Below are positions 38,353 through 47,101 of a DNA stretch of 64,000 nt, one piece after another (within the stretch, counting starts at the first letter, position 1; each line of letters begins with the position of its first letter). The position numbers were made by a program, and so were the translations under genes. The stretch comes from Flavobacteriaceae bacterium (GTDB lineage Bacteria > Bacteroidota > Bacteroidia > Flavobacteriales > Flavobacteriaceae). The notes under the pieces were generated by a model. That model had not been told where the DNA came from. It made no database searches and was given only the letters and a program-made list of their open reading frames with translations. The stretch lies in NCBI GenBank assembly GCA_024742935.1, contig JANSXN010000002.1, forward strand, positions 1 through 64,000, given 5' to 3'.

Positions 38353-39237
38353 CTATTCAAATTTGGCAGCATCTGTCACTGCGTCTTTATGAATTTTTTT
38401 GACAAGTCCTTGTAGCACATTTCCGGGGCCTACTTCGATGAATTTGGTAGCACCGTCGCTGACCATGTTTTGGACGCTTTGGGTCCATTTTACGGGGGCT
38501 GTTAGTTGGAAGATGAGGTTTTCCTTGATTTTATCGGGTTCTGTTACGGCAAAGGTGCTGACGTTTTGATAGACCGGGCACATAGGGGTGGCAAAGGGTG
38601 TGTTTTCAATGGCTTTGGCGAGTTCTTCACGGGCGGGTTCCATTAAAGGCGAGTGGAAAGCACCACCTACAGGAAGCAACAAGGCACGTCGTGCACCGCG
38701 TTCTTTTAGACGTTCACAGGCTTCTTCCACCGCTTTTACTTCGCCGGAAATGACCAATTGCCCGGGGCAGTTGTAATTTGCCGCCACAACAATTCCATCC
38801 ACATCTGCACAAACAGCTTCTACCACCTGATCTTCCAAGCCGAGTACAGCTGCCATTGTGGAGGGTTGCATTTCGCAGGCTTTTTGCATGGCTTGGGCGC
38901 GTTTGGAAACCAACAATAAGGCATCCTCAAACTTCAGGCATTTGTTCGCTACCAGTGCTGAGAATTCGCCCAGCGAGTGTCCTGCCACCATATCAGGTTT
39001 GAAGCTGTCGCCCAATACTTCGGCTAATATGACCGAGTGTAAAAAAATAGCCGGTTGGGTTACTTTGGTTTCTTTGAGTTCGTCAGCCGTGCCTTCAAAC
39101 ATGATTTTGGTGATGTCAAAGCCCAGAATTTTATTGGCTTGCTGAAAGCGTTTTTTTGCTATTTCTGAGTGGTCGTACAGGTCTTTGCCCATTCCGGTGA
39201 ATTGGGCGCCTTGGCCGGGGAAGATGTATGCGTTCAT
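38353..39237 (-). CDS. fabD: Malonyl CoA-acyl carrier protein transacylase
   Basis: FPGQGAQFTGMGKDLY, VAGHSLGEFSALV, AFHSPLMEPA. Confidence 0.97.
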   Translation of the reverse strand: MNAYIFPGQGAQFTGMGKDLYDHSEIAKKRFQQANKILGFDITKIMFEGTADELKETKVTQPAIFLHSVILAEVLGDSFKPDMVAGHSLGEFSALVANKCLKFEDALLLVSKRAQAMQKACEMQPSTMAAVLGLEDQVVEAVCADVDGIVVAANYNCPGQLVISGEVKAVEEACERLKERGARRALLLPVGGAFHSPLMEPAREELAKAIENTPFATPMCPVYQNVSTFAVTEPDKIKENLIFQLTAPVKWTQSVQNMVSDGATKFIEVGPGNVLQGLVKKIHKDAVTDAAKFE

Positions 39238-39274
39238 GGTTTTTGGTTAATTGTTAATGGTGTAATGGTTTTGA

Positions 39275-39379
39275 GTGTTCAGTGTTCAGTGTTCAGTGTT
39301 CAGTGTTCAGTGTTCAGTGTTCAGTGTTCAGTGTTCAGTGTTCAGTGTTCAGTGTTCAGTGTTCAGTGTTCAGTGTTCA
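39275..39379. repeat. Tandem heptamer (GTGTTCA)x15, uninterrupted
   Basis: 105 bp = exactly 15 perfect 7-bp units. Confidence 0.98.
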
Positions 39380-39401
39380 AAAATGGTTTATAAAGATACT
39401 G

Positions 39402-39409
39402 CAAAATTA
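39402..39409 (-). promoter_or_regulatory. Putative fabD -7 element TAATTTTG upstream of the heptamer array
   Basis: TAnnTTTG on minus strand; no clear -33 recognised. Confidence 0.4.
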
Positions 39410-39417
39410 AAAATAAT

Positions 39418-40263
39418 TTAGGAATACTTCTTTATGATGGTGTTTACCTGATTGTAGTAGCCGCTTCCAAAGAGGTTGAGGTGCACGAGCAGGTAATAGA
39501 GTTGCCATAGGTCGAGGCGGTTTTTCCAGTTGTTTTCTAGGGGAAAGTTATTGTTGTAGATAGTAAAGACCTTTTCCGGAAAACCACCAAAGAGCTGCAT
39601 CATTGCAAGGTCCATTTCGCGTGAAGCGAAACATACCGCGGGATCAATTAAACAAGGATTTCCGGTTTTGTCCACCAGATAATTGCCGTTCCATAAATCG
39701 CCGTGAATAAGTGCGGGCGGTTCATTGGGGATTTCATTGGCGCAGTTTTTATAAAAGGAAGACAGGTTTTTGAACGTAAATCCTTTTTTTGTTGCCCATT
39801 CAAGTTGTGGCTCCAGACGTTTTTCAATATAGAATTGAGCTGCGTTTTGTATGTTACACCCGTTGTATTGTTCCAAGCTGCCGATGTAATTGTCGTGGTC
39901 AAGGCCAAAAAAAGGGGCTGTGTTTTGGTGCAATCGTGCCAGTTGATCACCAAATGTTTCCCAAAAAAGGGTTGATTTTTCGCCCGGCGAAATGTACTCT
40001 AAAAGCAAATAGGAATGGTTGTCAATTTCGCCTTGAGCAATTGTATCAGGAATTTTAAATGTGTGTGTTTTTGCTAAAAGCCGGAGTCCGTTAGCTTCTT
40101 TTTCAAACATCGCAGGAAACCGATTTGCAAGGTTGCGTTTTAAAACGAAAAGGCCTTTGTCTGTTTCAAGGTAAAACACCTCGTTGATGTCACCGCCGTG
40201 AAGGGGTTTTTGATTTAGGAGTTTTAGGTTTTCCTGTTCGAGGATGTTATTCAGGGATTCCAT
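39418..40263 (-). CDS. Fructosamine kinase family protein
   Basis: FVLKRNLANRFPAMFEKEANGLRLL, ALIHGDLWNGNYLV. Confidence 0.93.
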   Translation of the reverse strand: MESLNNILEQENLKLLNQKPLHGGDINEVFYLETDKGLFVLKRNLANRFPAMFEKEANGLRLLAKTHTFKIPDTIAQGEIDNHSYLLLEYISPGEKSTLFWETFGDQLARLHQNTAPFFGLDHDNYIGSLEQYNGCNIQNAAQFYIEKRLEPQLEWATKKGFTFKNLSSFYKNCANEIPNEPPALIHGDLWNGNYLVDKTGNPCLIDPAVCFASREMDLAMMQLFGGFPEKVFTIYNNNFPLENNWKNRLDLWQLYYLLVHLNLFGSGYYNQVNTIIKKYS

Positions 40264-40271
40264 TGATAAAC

Positions 40272-40309
40272 CCTTTCAGGGTTCATCCCGAAGTGTCGGG
40301 ACTGAAAGG
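40272..40309. repeat. Nested palindrome CCTTTCAG-N6-TCCCGA-AGTG-TCGGGA-CTGAAAGG
   Basis: Two perfect nested stems (8 bp and 6 bp). Confidence 0.85.
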
Positions 40310-40328
40310 ATTGGTTTCGTTTTTTTAA

Positions 40329-41222
40329 TTACTTACGGATATACGTTAAATACGTAAAAGCAAACTCGTGTTTGTCGTCTTTGGGGTGGTGTTCTTCATT
40401 GATAAGTTCCCACTTGCTTTCATCGATATGAGGGAAAAAGGTGTCTGCCGGAAACTCAGAGTGAACGCGCGTGAGTTCAATTTTATCTGCATATTCCAGG
40501 CTTTGTTTGTAGATTTCGCCACCTCCTATGATAAAGGGTTGGTCATCTTGTTTTGCAAGTTCAAGTGCCTCATTGATGGAGTGAACCACGATAGCACCAA
40601 ATTTTTTATAGGTTTTGTCTCTTGTGATGACTACGTGAATTCTATTTGGCAAAGGCTCAGGGAAGGTTTCAAACGTTTTGCGGCCCATAATAATGTGGTG
40701 GCCTGTGGTAAGTTTTTTAAAGCGCTTGAAATCATCGGGTAAATGCCACACCAGATCATTGTCTTTTCCCAAAGCATCATTTTCAGAAGCGGCTGCAATG
40801 AGTGTGATTGTTTGGTTTTTAGCTTGCTTTGTGGCTTTGACGGGAACAGGTTTATTTGGCAAAGGCATTTCTTTATCAACTCTTTTTTGGAGTTCTGTTA
40901 TGCGTTTTTGTTGTTTGGCTTTGAGCTTGTCCAGTTGTTCATTCTCCCATTTTTTACCCATAAATCGATTGGTAAAAAAGACATTAAATGCGTGTATCAA
41001 AAAAAAGAATGTCCAGATGAGTATTGCCCAAACATACCAGTTTTCAATAGGCAGGTTTTTACCAACTCCCATTAGCTGGTCGAGAATAATGATAAAAGCA
41101 GAACCAATAAGAAAAACAACAAAGTGCTGATTGAGTCTTTTTTTCTGGCGAATGCGGTCTTGAGCATATAGAAATTGCTCGCGGTCTTCGTTTTTTTGAA
41201 TCTCGTTGTTTTTTGAAGACAT
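40329..41222 (-). CDS. Dihydrofolate reductase fused to an N-terminal 2TM domain
   Basis: 2TM region (NQHFVVFLIGSAFIIILDQL..WYVWAILIWTFFFLIHAFNVF) then ITLIAAASENDALGKDNDLVWHLPDDFKRFK..IMGRKTFE, FIIGGGEIY. Confidence 0.93.
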   Translation of the reverse strand: MSSKNNEIQKNEDREQFLYAQDRIRQKKRLNQHFVVFLIGSAFIIILDQLMGVGKNLPIENWYVWAILIWTFFFLIHAFNVFFTNRFMGKKWENEQLDKLKAKQQKRITELQKRVDKEMPLPNKPVPVKATKQAKNQTITLIAAASENDALGKDNDLVWHLPDDFKRFKKLTTGHHIIMGRKTFETFPEPLPNRIHVVITRDKTYKKFGAIVVHSINEALELAKQDDQPFIIGGGEIYKQSLEYADKIELTRVHSEFPADTFFPHIDESKWELINEEHHPKDDKHEFAFTYLTYIRK

Positions 41223-41253
41223 AACTAAAGCGTTTAAGTGGGTAATAAAGGTA

Positions 41254-42111
41254 CTATTGTTTTTTTGTTTTGGTATTGTTTTCAACCTGAAAAATAATGG
41301 GTAAAGAATATGAAACAGTAACATTTTTACCATTCACTTGGCCTGGAACCATTTTAGGTAGTGAATTGATAACTCTAACGGCTTCAAACTCTAAGAGTCT
41401 ATTTGGGCCTTTAGCAATAAAATCAGAAACTTCACCTTTCGTATTAATTTTGAATGAAATGTCAATTTTTACAATACCACTTAGGGTAGGCATAAAATCT
41501 ACAATTTCAGTATTATAATTTTCCACAACGAATTTATCAATTTTAGAGGCCATACATTTCTTTCTTTTTTCAAAGTCTTTAAATTTACAACCGGGATAAA
41601 TGGGAGGTGAAAGTGATTTTGAATTATTTTTTTCTAACAATTCTTCCTGCTCTTTTCATGATTCAAATTCATATATTGTTTTACCTGAATTATTTACAGC
41701 AATAATATTTCCATTATTTAAAGAGCTAAATGTCAGATTTACTTGAATTTTTTGATTGGTCAAATTAAGCGGGTATTCATTTATTTTTTCTGCTTCCTTT
41801 GAAGTAAATAAAACGACTCTTTTTAATGCCGTAAGTAAAGTTAAATTTGATGTGTGATAATCTTCTAACAAAAAAATACCATCATCGTTTGAAGAAATTG
41901 TGGCGGTTAAATTTTCTTGGTGATCACTTAATTTAAGAATATTTAGATCATTGTTTATTTCATAGCATATTAAAAGCATAAAACAATTTTCTAAACAATC
42001 TAAGGTGTCCGAAATAGTTTCTTTTTCCATGCATTCATTAAAAATCTTACTTTCTTGAGCATTACTCGGAAAAGAGAAAAATAGCATTAAAAAAAGAAAT
42101 ACCCTTAACAT
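41254..42111 (-). pseudogene. TonB-C-like secreted protein interrupted by an in-frame TGA (41656-41658)
   Basis: ORFs 41656..42111 and 41254..41640 share one frame, separated by TGA and five sense codons (KEQEE); the N part has a signal peptide, the C part the TonB-C-like domain. Confidence 0.75.
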
Positions 42112-42116
42112 AACAT

Positions 42117-42548
42117 CTACTTCCCGGTCTTAAAATTAAAGGGTACTGCATAAGAGATGGCTCTGGGTTTACCGGCGAGCATACCCGGCTTCATTTTTGG
42201 AATGGCGAGAATGTTTCTTTTGGCTTCTTCAACGAGTTCTTTGTTTTTTCCTTCTACCTTAGTGATTTCGACTTCGCCACTGGCATTGATTACAAAATGG
42301 ACCACAATGCGTTCCTGCACATTGTTTTTCCAAGCATTTACAGGGTACTTAAAGTTTTTTCTAACGTGTTCGTTAAGTTTTTGGTCAAAACAGGCATCTG
42401 TTTTTGAGGTGTCGTTGCTTTCACAGCCGGGCCAAACCGGAGCAATTTCTTTCATAGTAACCTTGTTTTTGTCAACATCTCCCCATTTTTCTTGAGCCAA
42501 AGCTGGTAAAGAAATTAAAAGTACAAGTAAAAGCGCTAATTTTTTCAT
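42117..42548 (-). CDS. Energy transducer TonB-like C-terminal domain protein
   Basis: Signal peptide; WPGCESNDTSKTDACFDQKLNEHVRKNFKYP, IVVHFVINASGEVEI. Confidence 0.88.
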   Translation of the reverse strand: MKKLALLLVLLISLPALAQEKWGDVDKNKVTMKEIAPVWPGCESNDTSKTDACFDQKLNEHVRKNFKYPVNAWKNNVQERIVVHFVINASGEVEITKVEGKNKELVEEAKRNILAIPKMKPGMLAGKPRAISYAVPFNFKTGK

Positions 42549-42566
42549 AGATATTTGGGTTAAAAT

Positions 42567-43418
42567 TTAAACTGCTACCGCTCCTTTGATATGTGGATGC
42601 GGATTGTAATCGACTAAGGTAAAGTCTTCAAACGTAAAATCAAAGATATTTTTTACATCCGGGTTGATAATCATTTTGGGAAGGGGCCTCAGGTCTCTTG
42701 ATAGCTGTAATTCCAGTTGTTCAAAATGGTTTGAATAAATGTGTGCATCCCCAAAAGTATGGACAAAGTCACCCGCTTCCAGGTCACATACCTGGGCAAT
42801 CATAAGCGTTAACAGGGCATAAGATGCAATGTTAAAGGGCACACCCAGAAAAATATCAGCACTGCGCTGGTAAAGTTGGCAGGATAGTTTTCCTTTGGTT
42901 TCTCCTTTTGCCTCATCAGGTGGAGCCACATAAAACTGAAAAAATGCATGACAGGGTGGGAGTGCTGCTTTGCCGTTTGCTACGTTTTCACTAAATGGTA
43001 GTGAAGTGTCAGGCAGCACACTGGGATTCCAGGCAGAGATGAGCATCCTGCGGCTGTTGGGATTTGTTTTAATGGTATGGATGAGTTCGCTGATTTGATC
43101 GATTTGTTCACTATTCCAGTTGCGCCATTGGTGGCCATAAACAGGCCCCAAATCTCCATTTTCATCGGCCCAGTCGTTCCAGATTTTCACACCGTTTTCC
43201 TGCAGGTAGCCAATGTTTGTATCGCCTTTCAGGAACCACAAGAGTTCGTAGATGATGGATTTTAAGTGTAGTTTTTTGGTAGTGACCATTGGGAAGCCTT
43301 CACTGAGGTCAAAGCGCATTTGGTAACCAAACACACTTTTGGTACCGGTGCCGGTGCGATCGCCTTTGAAGGTACCGTTTTCGAGTACGTGTTTTACTAG
43401 GTCGTGGTATTGTTGCAT
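42567..43418 (-). CDS. thyA: Thymidylate synthase (start MQQYHDLV at 43418, alternative 43424)
   Basis: [71 protein letters not shown]. Confidence 0.97.
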   Translation of the reverse strand: MQQYHDLVKHVLENGTFKGDRTGTGTKSVFGYQMRFDLSEGFPMVTTKKLHLKSIIYELLWFLKGDTNIGYLQENGVKIWNDWADENGDLGPVYGHQWRNWNSEQIDQISELIHTIKTNPNSRRMLISAWNPSVLPDTSLPFSENVANGKAALPPCHAFFQFYVAPPDEAKGETKGKLSCQLYQRSADIFLGVPFNIASYALLTLMIAQVCDLEAGDFVHTFGDAHIYSNHFEQLELQLSRDLRPLPKMIINPDVKNIFDFTFEDFTLVDYNPHPHIKGAVAV

Positions 43419-43424
43419 AGTCAT

Positions 43425-43444
43425 ATTCCCGCGAAAGCGGGAAT
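43425..43444. repeat. Perfect hairpin ATTCCCGC-GAAA-GCGGGAAT abutting thyA start
   Basis: 8-bp perfect arms. Confidence 0.9.
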
Positions 43445-43575
43445 CTCATTAAATTAATTAAAAACTTATTTAGCTATTTAGAATTTCGAAATTAAAAAAA
43501 AGCTTTTGAATGTGTTTGGAAAGATAAAAAATTCTATTAAAAGTTATTAACTAAATTTGGAGTTTTAATCACGAG

Positions 43576-43655
43576 ATGCCCGCCTTACTACTTCGCTGTA
43601 CTCTTTTGCTGAAGCTGCATAGACGAAAAGCTTCGTAGTACAAAGCCGCGGGCAT
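43576..43655. repeat. Compound inverted repeat between thyA and the CNT transporter
   Basis: Outer ATGCCCGC/GCGGGCAT, middle TACTAC/GTAGTA, inner GAAGCT/AGCTTC. Confidence 0.75.
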
Positions 43656-43659
43656 GGGT

Positions 43660-45357
43660 TTACCCAATAATCATCCCCGCAATAGTTGCCGAAAGTAAGG
43701 ACGCTAGTGTACCACCAATCAATGCTTTCATTCCAAATTCAGAAAGGGTTTTGCGTTGCCCAGGTGCGAGGGAGCCAATTCCTCCAATCTGGATTCCGAT
43801 GGAGGCAAAATTGGCAAATCCGCATAGCATATAAGTCGCCATAATCACCGATTTCTCATAGTTAAAACTGATGAGGTTCGCGGTGTTCTTTAAATCTGCC
43901 AGCTGGATGTAGCCTACAAATTCGCTGGCTACCAGTTTGATTCCTAATAGTTGCCCCATCAACGCCATGTCTTCCTGAGCCACGCCTATGAGCCACATCA
44001 GTGGGGCAAAGAGATAGCCCAAAATAAACTCCAAAGAAAATTTATCGTAAGGTGTACTGGAGGCAACCCAGCTGTTGAGTGCCGTAATATCGCCCAGTTT
44101 TCCAAACCCGTAATTAATCATCGCAATAAAGGCGATAAAGACCAAAAGCATAGCGCCTACATTGGCGGCAAGTTTTAGACCTTCTGTGGTTCCGTTTGCG
44201 ATGGCGTCGAGGATATTAGAGCCGATTTTATCTTCAGAAACCGCTACTTCATTGGTTATTTTTTGAGTTTCAGGATAGAGCATTTTTGCAATGACGATTG
44301 CGCCGGGTGCCGCCATAACGGAAGCGGTTAACAGGTGTTTGGCATAAAATATTTTCATGACTTCATCCTCACCACCTAAAAATCCAATGTAAGCTGCCAA
44401 TACACCACCTGCTACTGTGGCCATACCGCCTACCATCACGAGCAGCATTTCAGATTTGCTCATTTTTTCAAGATAGGCTTTGATCATGAGCGGAGCCTCG
44501 GTTTGGCCTAAGAAAATGTTTCCGGCAACTGATAAACTCTCGGCGCCAGAAATACCCATCAAGCGGGTCAATACCCAGGCGAGTCCTTTAACAACCACTT
44601 GTATAAATCCTAAGTAAAACAAGACCGAGGTCAATGCCGAAAAGAAAACGATTGTTGGCAACACCTGAAATAAAAAGATAAACCCAAAACTTTCCACATT
44701 CATCATTCCACCGAGGAGAAATTCACTTCCTGCCTGCGTGAAATCCAGTATTTTGACAAATATTTTTCCAACAAATTCAAAAGCGCTTTGGATAAATGTG
44801 ACTTTTAAAACACCAATAGCAAGGAGAAGTTGGGCAGAGAGTCCAATACCAACTGTTTTCCATCGAATGGCTTTTTTATTACTGCTAAAAAGAAAAGCCA
44901 GAAGCAATAAGGCAAGCATTCCCATAACACCTCTCCAGAGTGTGTCTGCAGAGAAACCTTCACTGGGAATCATTTCTTTTTGGATGACATCATCAAGTGA
45001 AGCTTCTCTTTCTGAAAAACTATAGACAACATCGTTTTCTTTAAAAGTAAGAGTTGTGTCTGTTAGTTCTGTTATGTGGTATCTTCTTAAGGTATCATTG
45101 GGTTGAGAATAGAACAAAACGAGCAGGTTGTTCTGAAGTATATAATCTCCCGAGGCTTCAAGACTGTCTTTTGCTGTTAGATAGTATTGAAACTTACCCT
45201 TGTCAAAAACAAGGGAGTCACTTTCGGGATTGATTTCAAAAAGTGGTTGATTTTCCTGATTGGTGATGGTTGAAAAAGACCAGGATTTTTCAATTGTTTG
45301 TGCGATGTGCAGCTGAGAAAATAACAAAAATACACCTAGGAGTAAAAATCTAATCAT
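43660..45357 (-). CDS. CNT/NupC nucleoside transporter with N-terminal secreted lipocalin-like domain
   Basis: Signal peptide plus about 115-aa beta-rich domain, then CNT core (GQTEAPLMIKAYLEKMSKSEMLLVMVGGMATVAGGVLAAYIGFLGG). Confidence 0.93.
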   Translation of the reverse strand: MIRFLLLGVFLLFSQLHIAQTIEKSWSFSTITNQENQPLFEINPESDSLVFDKGKFQYYLTAKDSLEASGDYILQNNLLVLFYSQPNDTLRRYHITELTDTTLTFKENDVVYSFSEREASLDDVIQKEMIPSEGFSADTLWRGVMGMLALLLLAFLFSSNKKAIRWKTVGIGLSAQLLLAIGVLKVTFIQSAFEFVGKIFVKILDFTQAGSEFLLGGMMNVESFGFIFLFQVLPTIVFFSALTSVLFYLGFIQVVVKGLAWVLTRLMGISGAESLSVAGNIFLGQTEAPLMIKAYLEKMSKSEMLLVMVGGMATVAGGVLAAYIGFLGGEDEVMKIFYAKHLLTASVMAAPGAIVIAKMLYPETQKITNEVAVSEDKIGSNILDAIANGTTEGLKLAANVGAMLLVFIAFIAMINYGFGKLGDITALNSWVASSTPYDKFSLEFILGYLFAPLMWLIGVAQEDMALMGQLLGIKLVASEFVGYIQLADLKNTANLISFNYEKSVIMATYMLCGFANFASIGIQIGGIGSLAPGQRKTLSEFGMKALIGGTLASLLSATIAGMIIG

Positions 45358-45371
45358 GTTTTTTTTTATGG

Positions 45372-45995
45372 TTATTTTTCCCGTTTGGAAATTTCGTCTC
45401 TTATGAGTGCTGCTTTTTCGTAATCTTCATTATCCACCGCTTTGTCAAGCATATCGTTTAATTCTTTGAGGGAATAGGTTTTATAACTTTTGGAAGTTTT
45501 CTTTTTAGACTCAGTGTCGTCTGTCATCAATTGTTCAAGTATGGCCTGCTCTTCTTCCGGAGATTCTTTTTTCTTGGGACTTGCCTTGAGAAAGATTCCT
45601 GCTTTTTCCAGTATGTTTTTATAAGTAAAAATAGGCGCATTGAACCGTAAGGCAAGTGCTATGGCATCACTGGTTCTGGCATCGATGATTTCTTCAATTT
45701 TATCCCTTTCACAGATGATACTTGAAAAGAAAACACCATCCACCAGTTTGTGAATAATTACCTGTTTTACCTGGATTTCAAAGCGGTCTGCAAAGTTTTT
45801 AAACAAGTCGTGGGTGAGGGGTCTTGGGGGTTTGATTTCTTTTTCCAAAGCAATTGCTATGGACTGAGCTTCAAATGCTCCAATGACAATGGGGAGTTTT
45901 CGCTCACCGTCAACCTCGCTCAAAATCAAGGCGTAAGCACCATTCTGAGTTTGACTGTAAGAAATTCCTTTTATATTAAGTCGTACTAGGCTCAT
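45372..45995 (-). CDS. Bifunctional nuclease (DUF151) family protein with C-terminal UVR motif
   Basis: LPIVIGAFEAQSIAIALE, RPLTHDLF; NEDYEKAALIRDEISKREK. Confidence 0.93.
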   Translation of the reverse strand: MSLVRLNIKGISYSQTQNGAYALILSEVDGERKLPIVIGAFEAQSIAIALEKEIKPPRPLTHDLFKNFADRFEIQVKQVIIHKLVDGVFFSSIICERDKIEEIIDARTSDAIALALRFNAPIFTYKNILEKAGIFLKASPKKKESPEEEQAILEQLMTDDTESKKKTSKSYKTYSLKELNDMLDKAVDNEDYEKAALIRDEISKREK

Positions 45996-46078
45996 AAGTT
46001 GAAAAAACCAAAAGGCTGTTTAAACAGGGCATTGCCTTACTTAAACAGCCCTTGAATAAAGGCACAATTTATAAAAAA

Positions 46079-47047
46079 TTATGCGTTATTGGCTTTAAAT
46101 TCCTTTAATTTTTCAATGAGTTTTGGCACTACTTCAAAAGCATCTCCAACTATCCCATAATCAGCTGCTTTAAAGAAAGGAGCTTCGGGATCGTTATTAA
46201 TGACTACTTTCACTTTTGAAGAGTTGATACCGGCAAGATGTTGAATGGCGCCTGAAATTCCAACTGCGATATATAAATTTGTAGCAACGGGTTTTCCGGT
46301 TTGCCCCACGTGTTCGCTGTGCGGTCTCCATCCCATGTCACTTACGGGTTTTGAACAGGCTGTTGCTGCCCCTAAAACTTCGGCTAGGTCTTCAATCAAA
46401 TGCCAATTTTCAGGCCCTTTGAGTCCGCGACCTCCGGAGACAACTACTTCTGCATCTGCAATAGTAGCTTTACCGGTCACTTTATCGACAGAATCTACTT
46501 TTACGGAGAAATCGGCTTCGTTTAATGAGGGTGAAAAAGCTTCAGTTGCTGCTGTTGTAGGGTTTTCTTTTAAGCCGTACGCATTTTTTGAAAGTCCGAT
46601 AAGCTTGGTGTCTGATTTTAATTCAGTTTTCGCGAAGGCTTTATTGGTAAATGCATTTGATTTAACCACAAAAGGGGAAGTGCCCTCAGGTAAAGCAACC
46701 ACATTGGGTGCATAAGAGGCATTTAACTGAACCGCAAGCAGGGGTGCCAAAAATTTAGCGTTTGCGCTTGAGCTGATAATCACCACTTTTGCGTTTTCAT
46801 TTTGCGCCGCCTGAGCGATCGCATCAGCATATGCCTTAGCGTTGAATTGCTCGAGTTTGCTGTCTGAAACCTGAAGCACTTTTGAGGCACCATGTGTTCC
46901 CAATTCTGTTGCATCACCACCATTGATGGAGATTGCAGTTAGTGTGGTACCCAGCATGTCTGCAACACCTTTTGCATAAGAAGTGGCTTCCAATGCTATT
47001 TTTTTAAATTTTCCTTGATCTGATTCTGTATAGACTAAAACTGACAT
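46079..47047 (-). CDS. etfA: Electron transfer flavoprotein alpha subunit
   Basis: VVSGGRGLKGPENWHLIEDLAEVLGAATACSKPVSDMGWRPHSEHVGQTGKPVATNLYIAVGISGAIQHLAG. Confidence 0.97.
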   Translation of the reverse strand: MSVLVYTESDQGKFKKIALEATSYAKGVADMLGTTLTAISINGGDATELGTHGASKVLQVSDSKLEQFNAKAYADAIAQAAQNENAKVVIISSSANAKFLAPLLAVQLNASYAPNVVALPEGTSPFVVKSNAFTNKAFAKTELKSDTKLIGLSKNAYGLKENPTTAATEAFSPSLNEADFSVKVDSVDKVTGKATIADAEVVVSGGRGLKGPENWHLIEDLAEVLGAATACSKPVSDMGWRPHSEHVGQTGKPVATNLYIAVGISGAIQHLAGINSSKVKVVINNDPEAPFFKAADYGIVGDAFEVVPKLIEKLKEFKANNA

Positions 47048-47101
47048 TTGTTATTAGTTATTCGTTAATAGTAAATTGTTTTTGGTAAATGGTTTTTTAA
47101 A

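Noticed and set aside
39275-39379. CRISPR-like array
   Set aside because: Pure 7-bp tandem units with no spacers and no cas genes.
39169-39393. ORF encoding VQCSVFS repeats
   Set aside because: Artefact of reading the stop-free strand of the (GTGTTCA)15 array; no coding evidence.
40368-41130. Overlapping antisense ORFs across the DHFR fusion gene
   Set aside because: Shadow ORFs opposite a clearly coding gene.
41656-41658. TGA as selenocysteine codon
   Set aside because: No SECIS-like hairpin recognised just downstream, and the position is a Glu/Lys-rich linker rather than a redox site; nonsense mutation or error is more likely.
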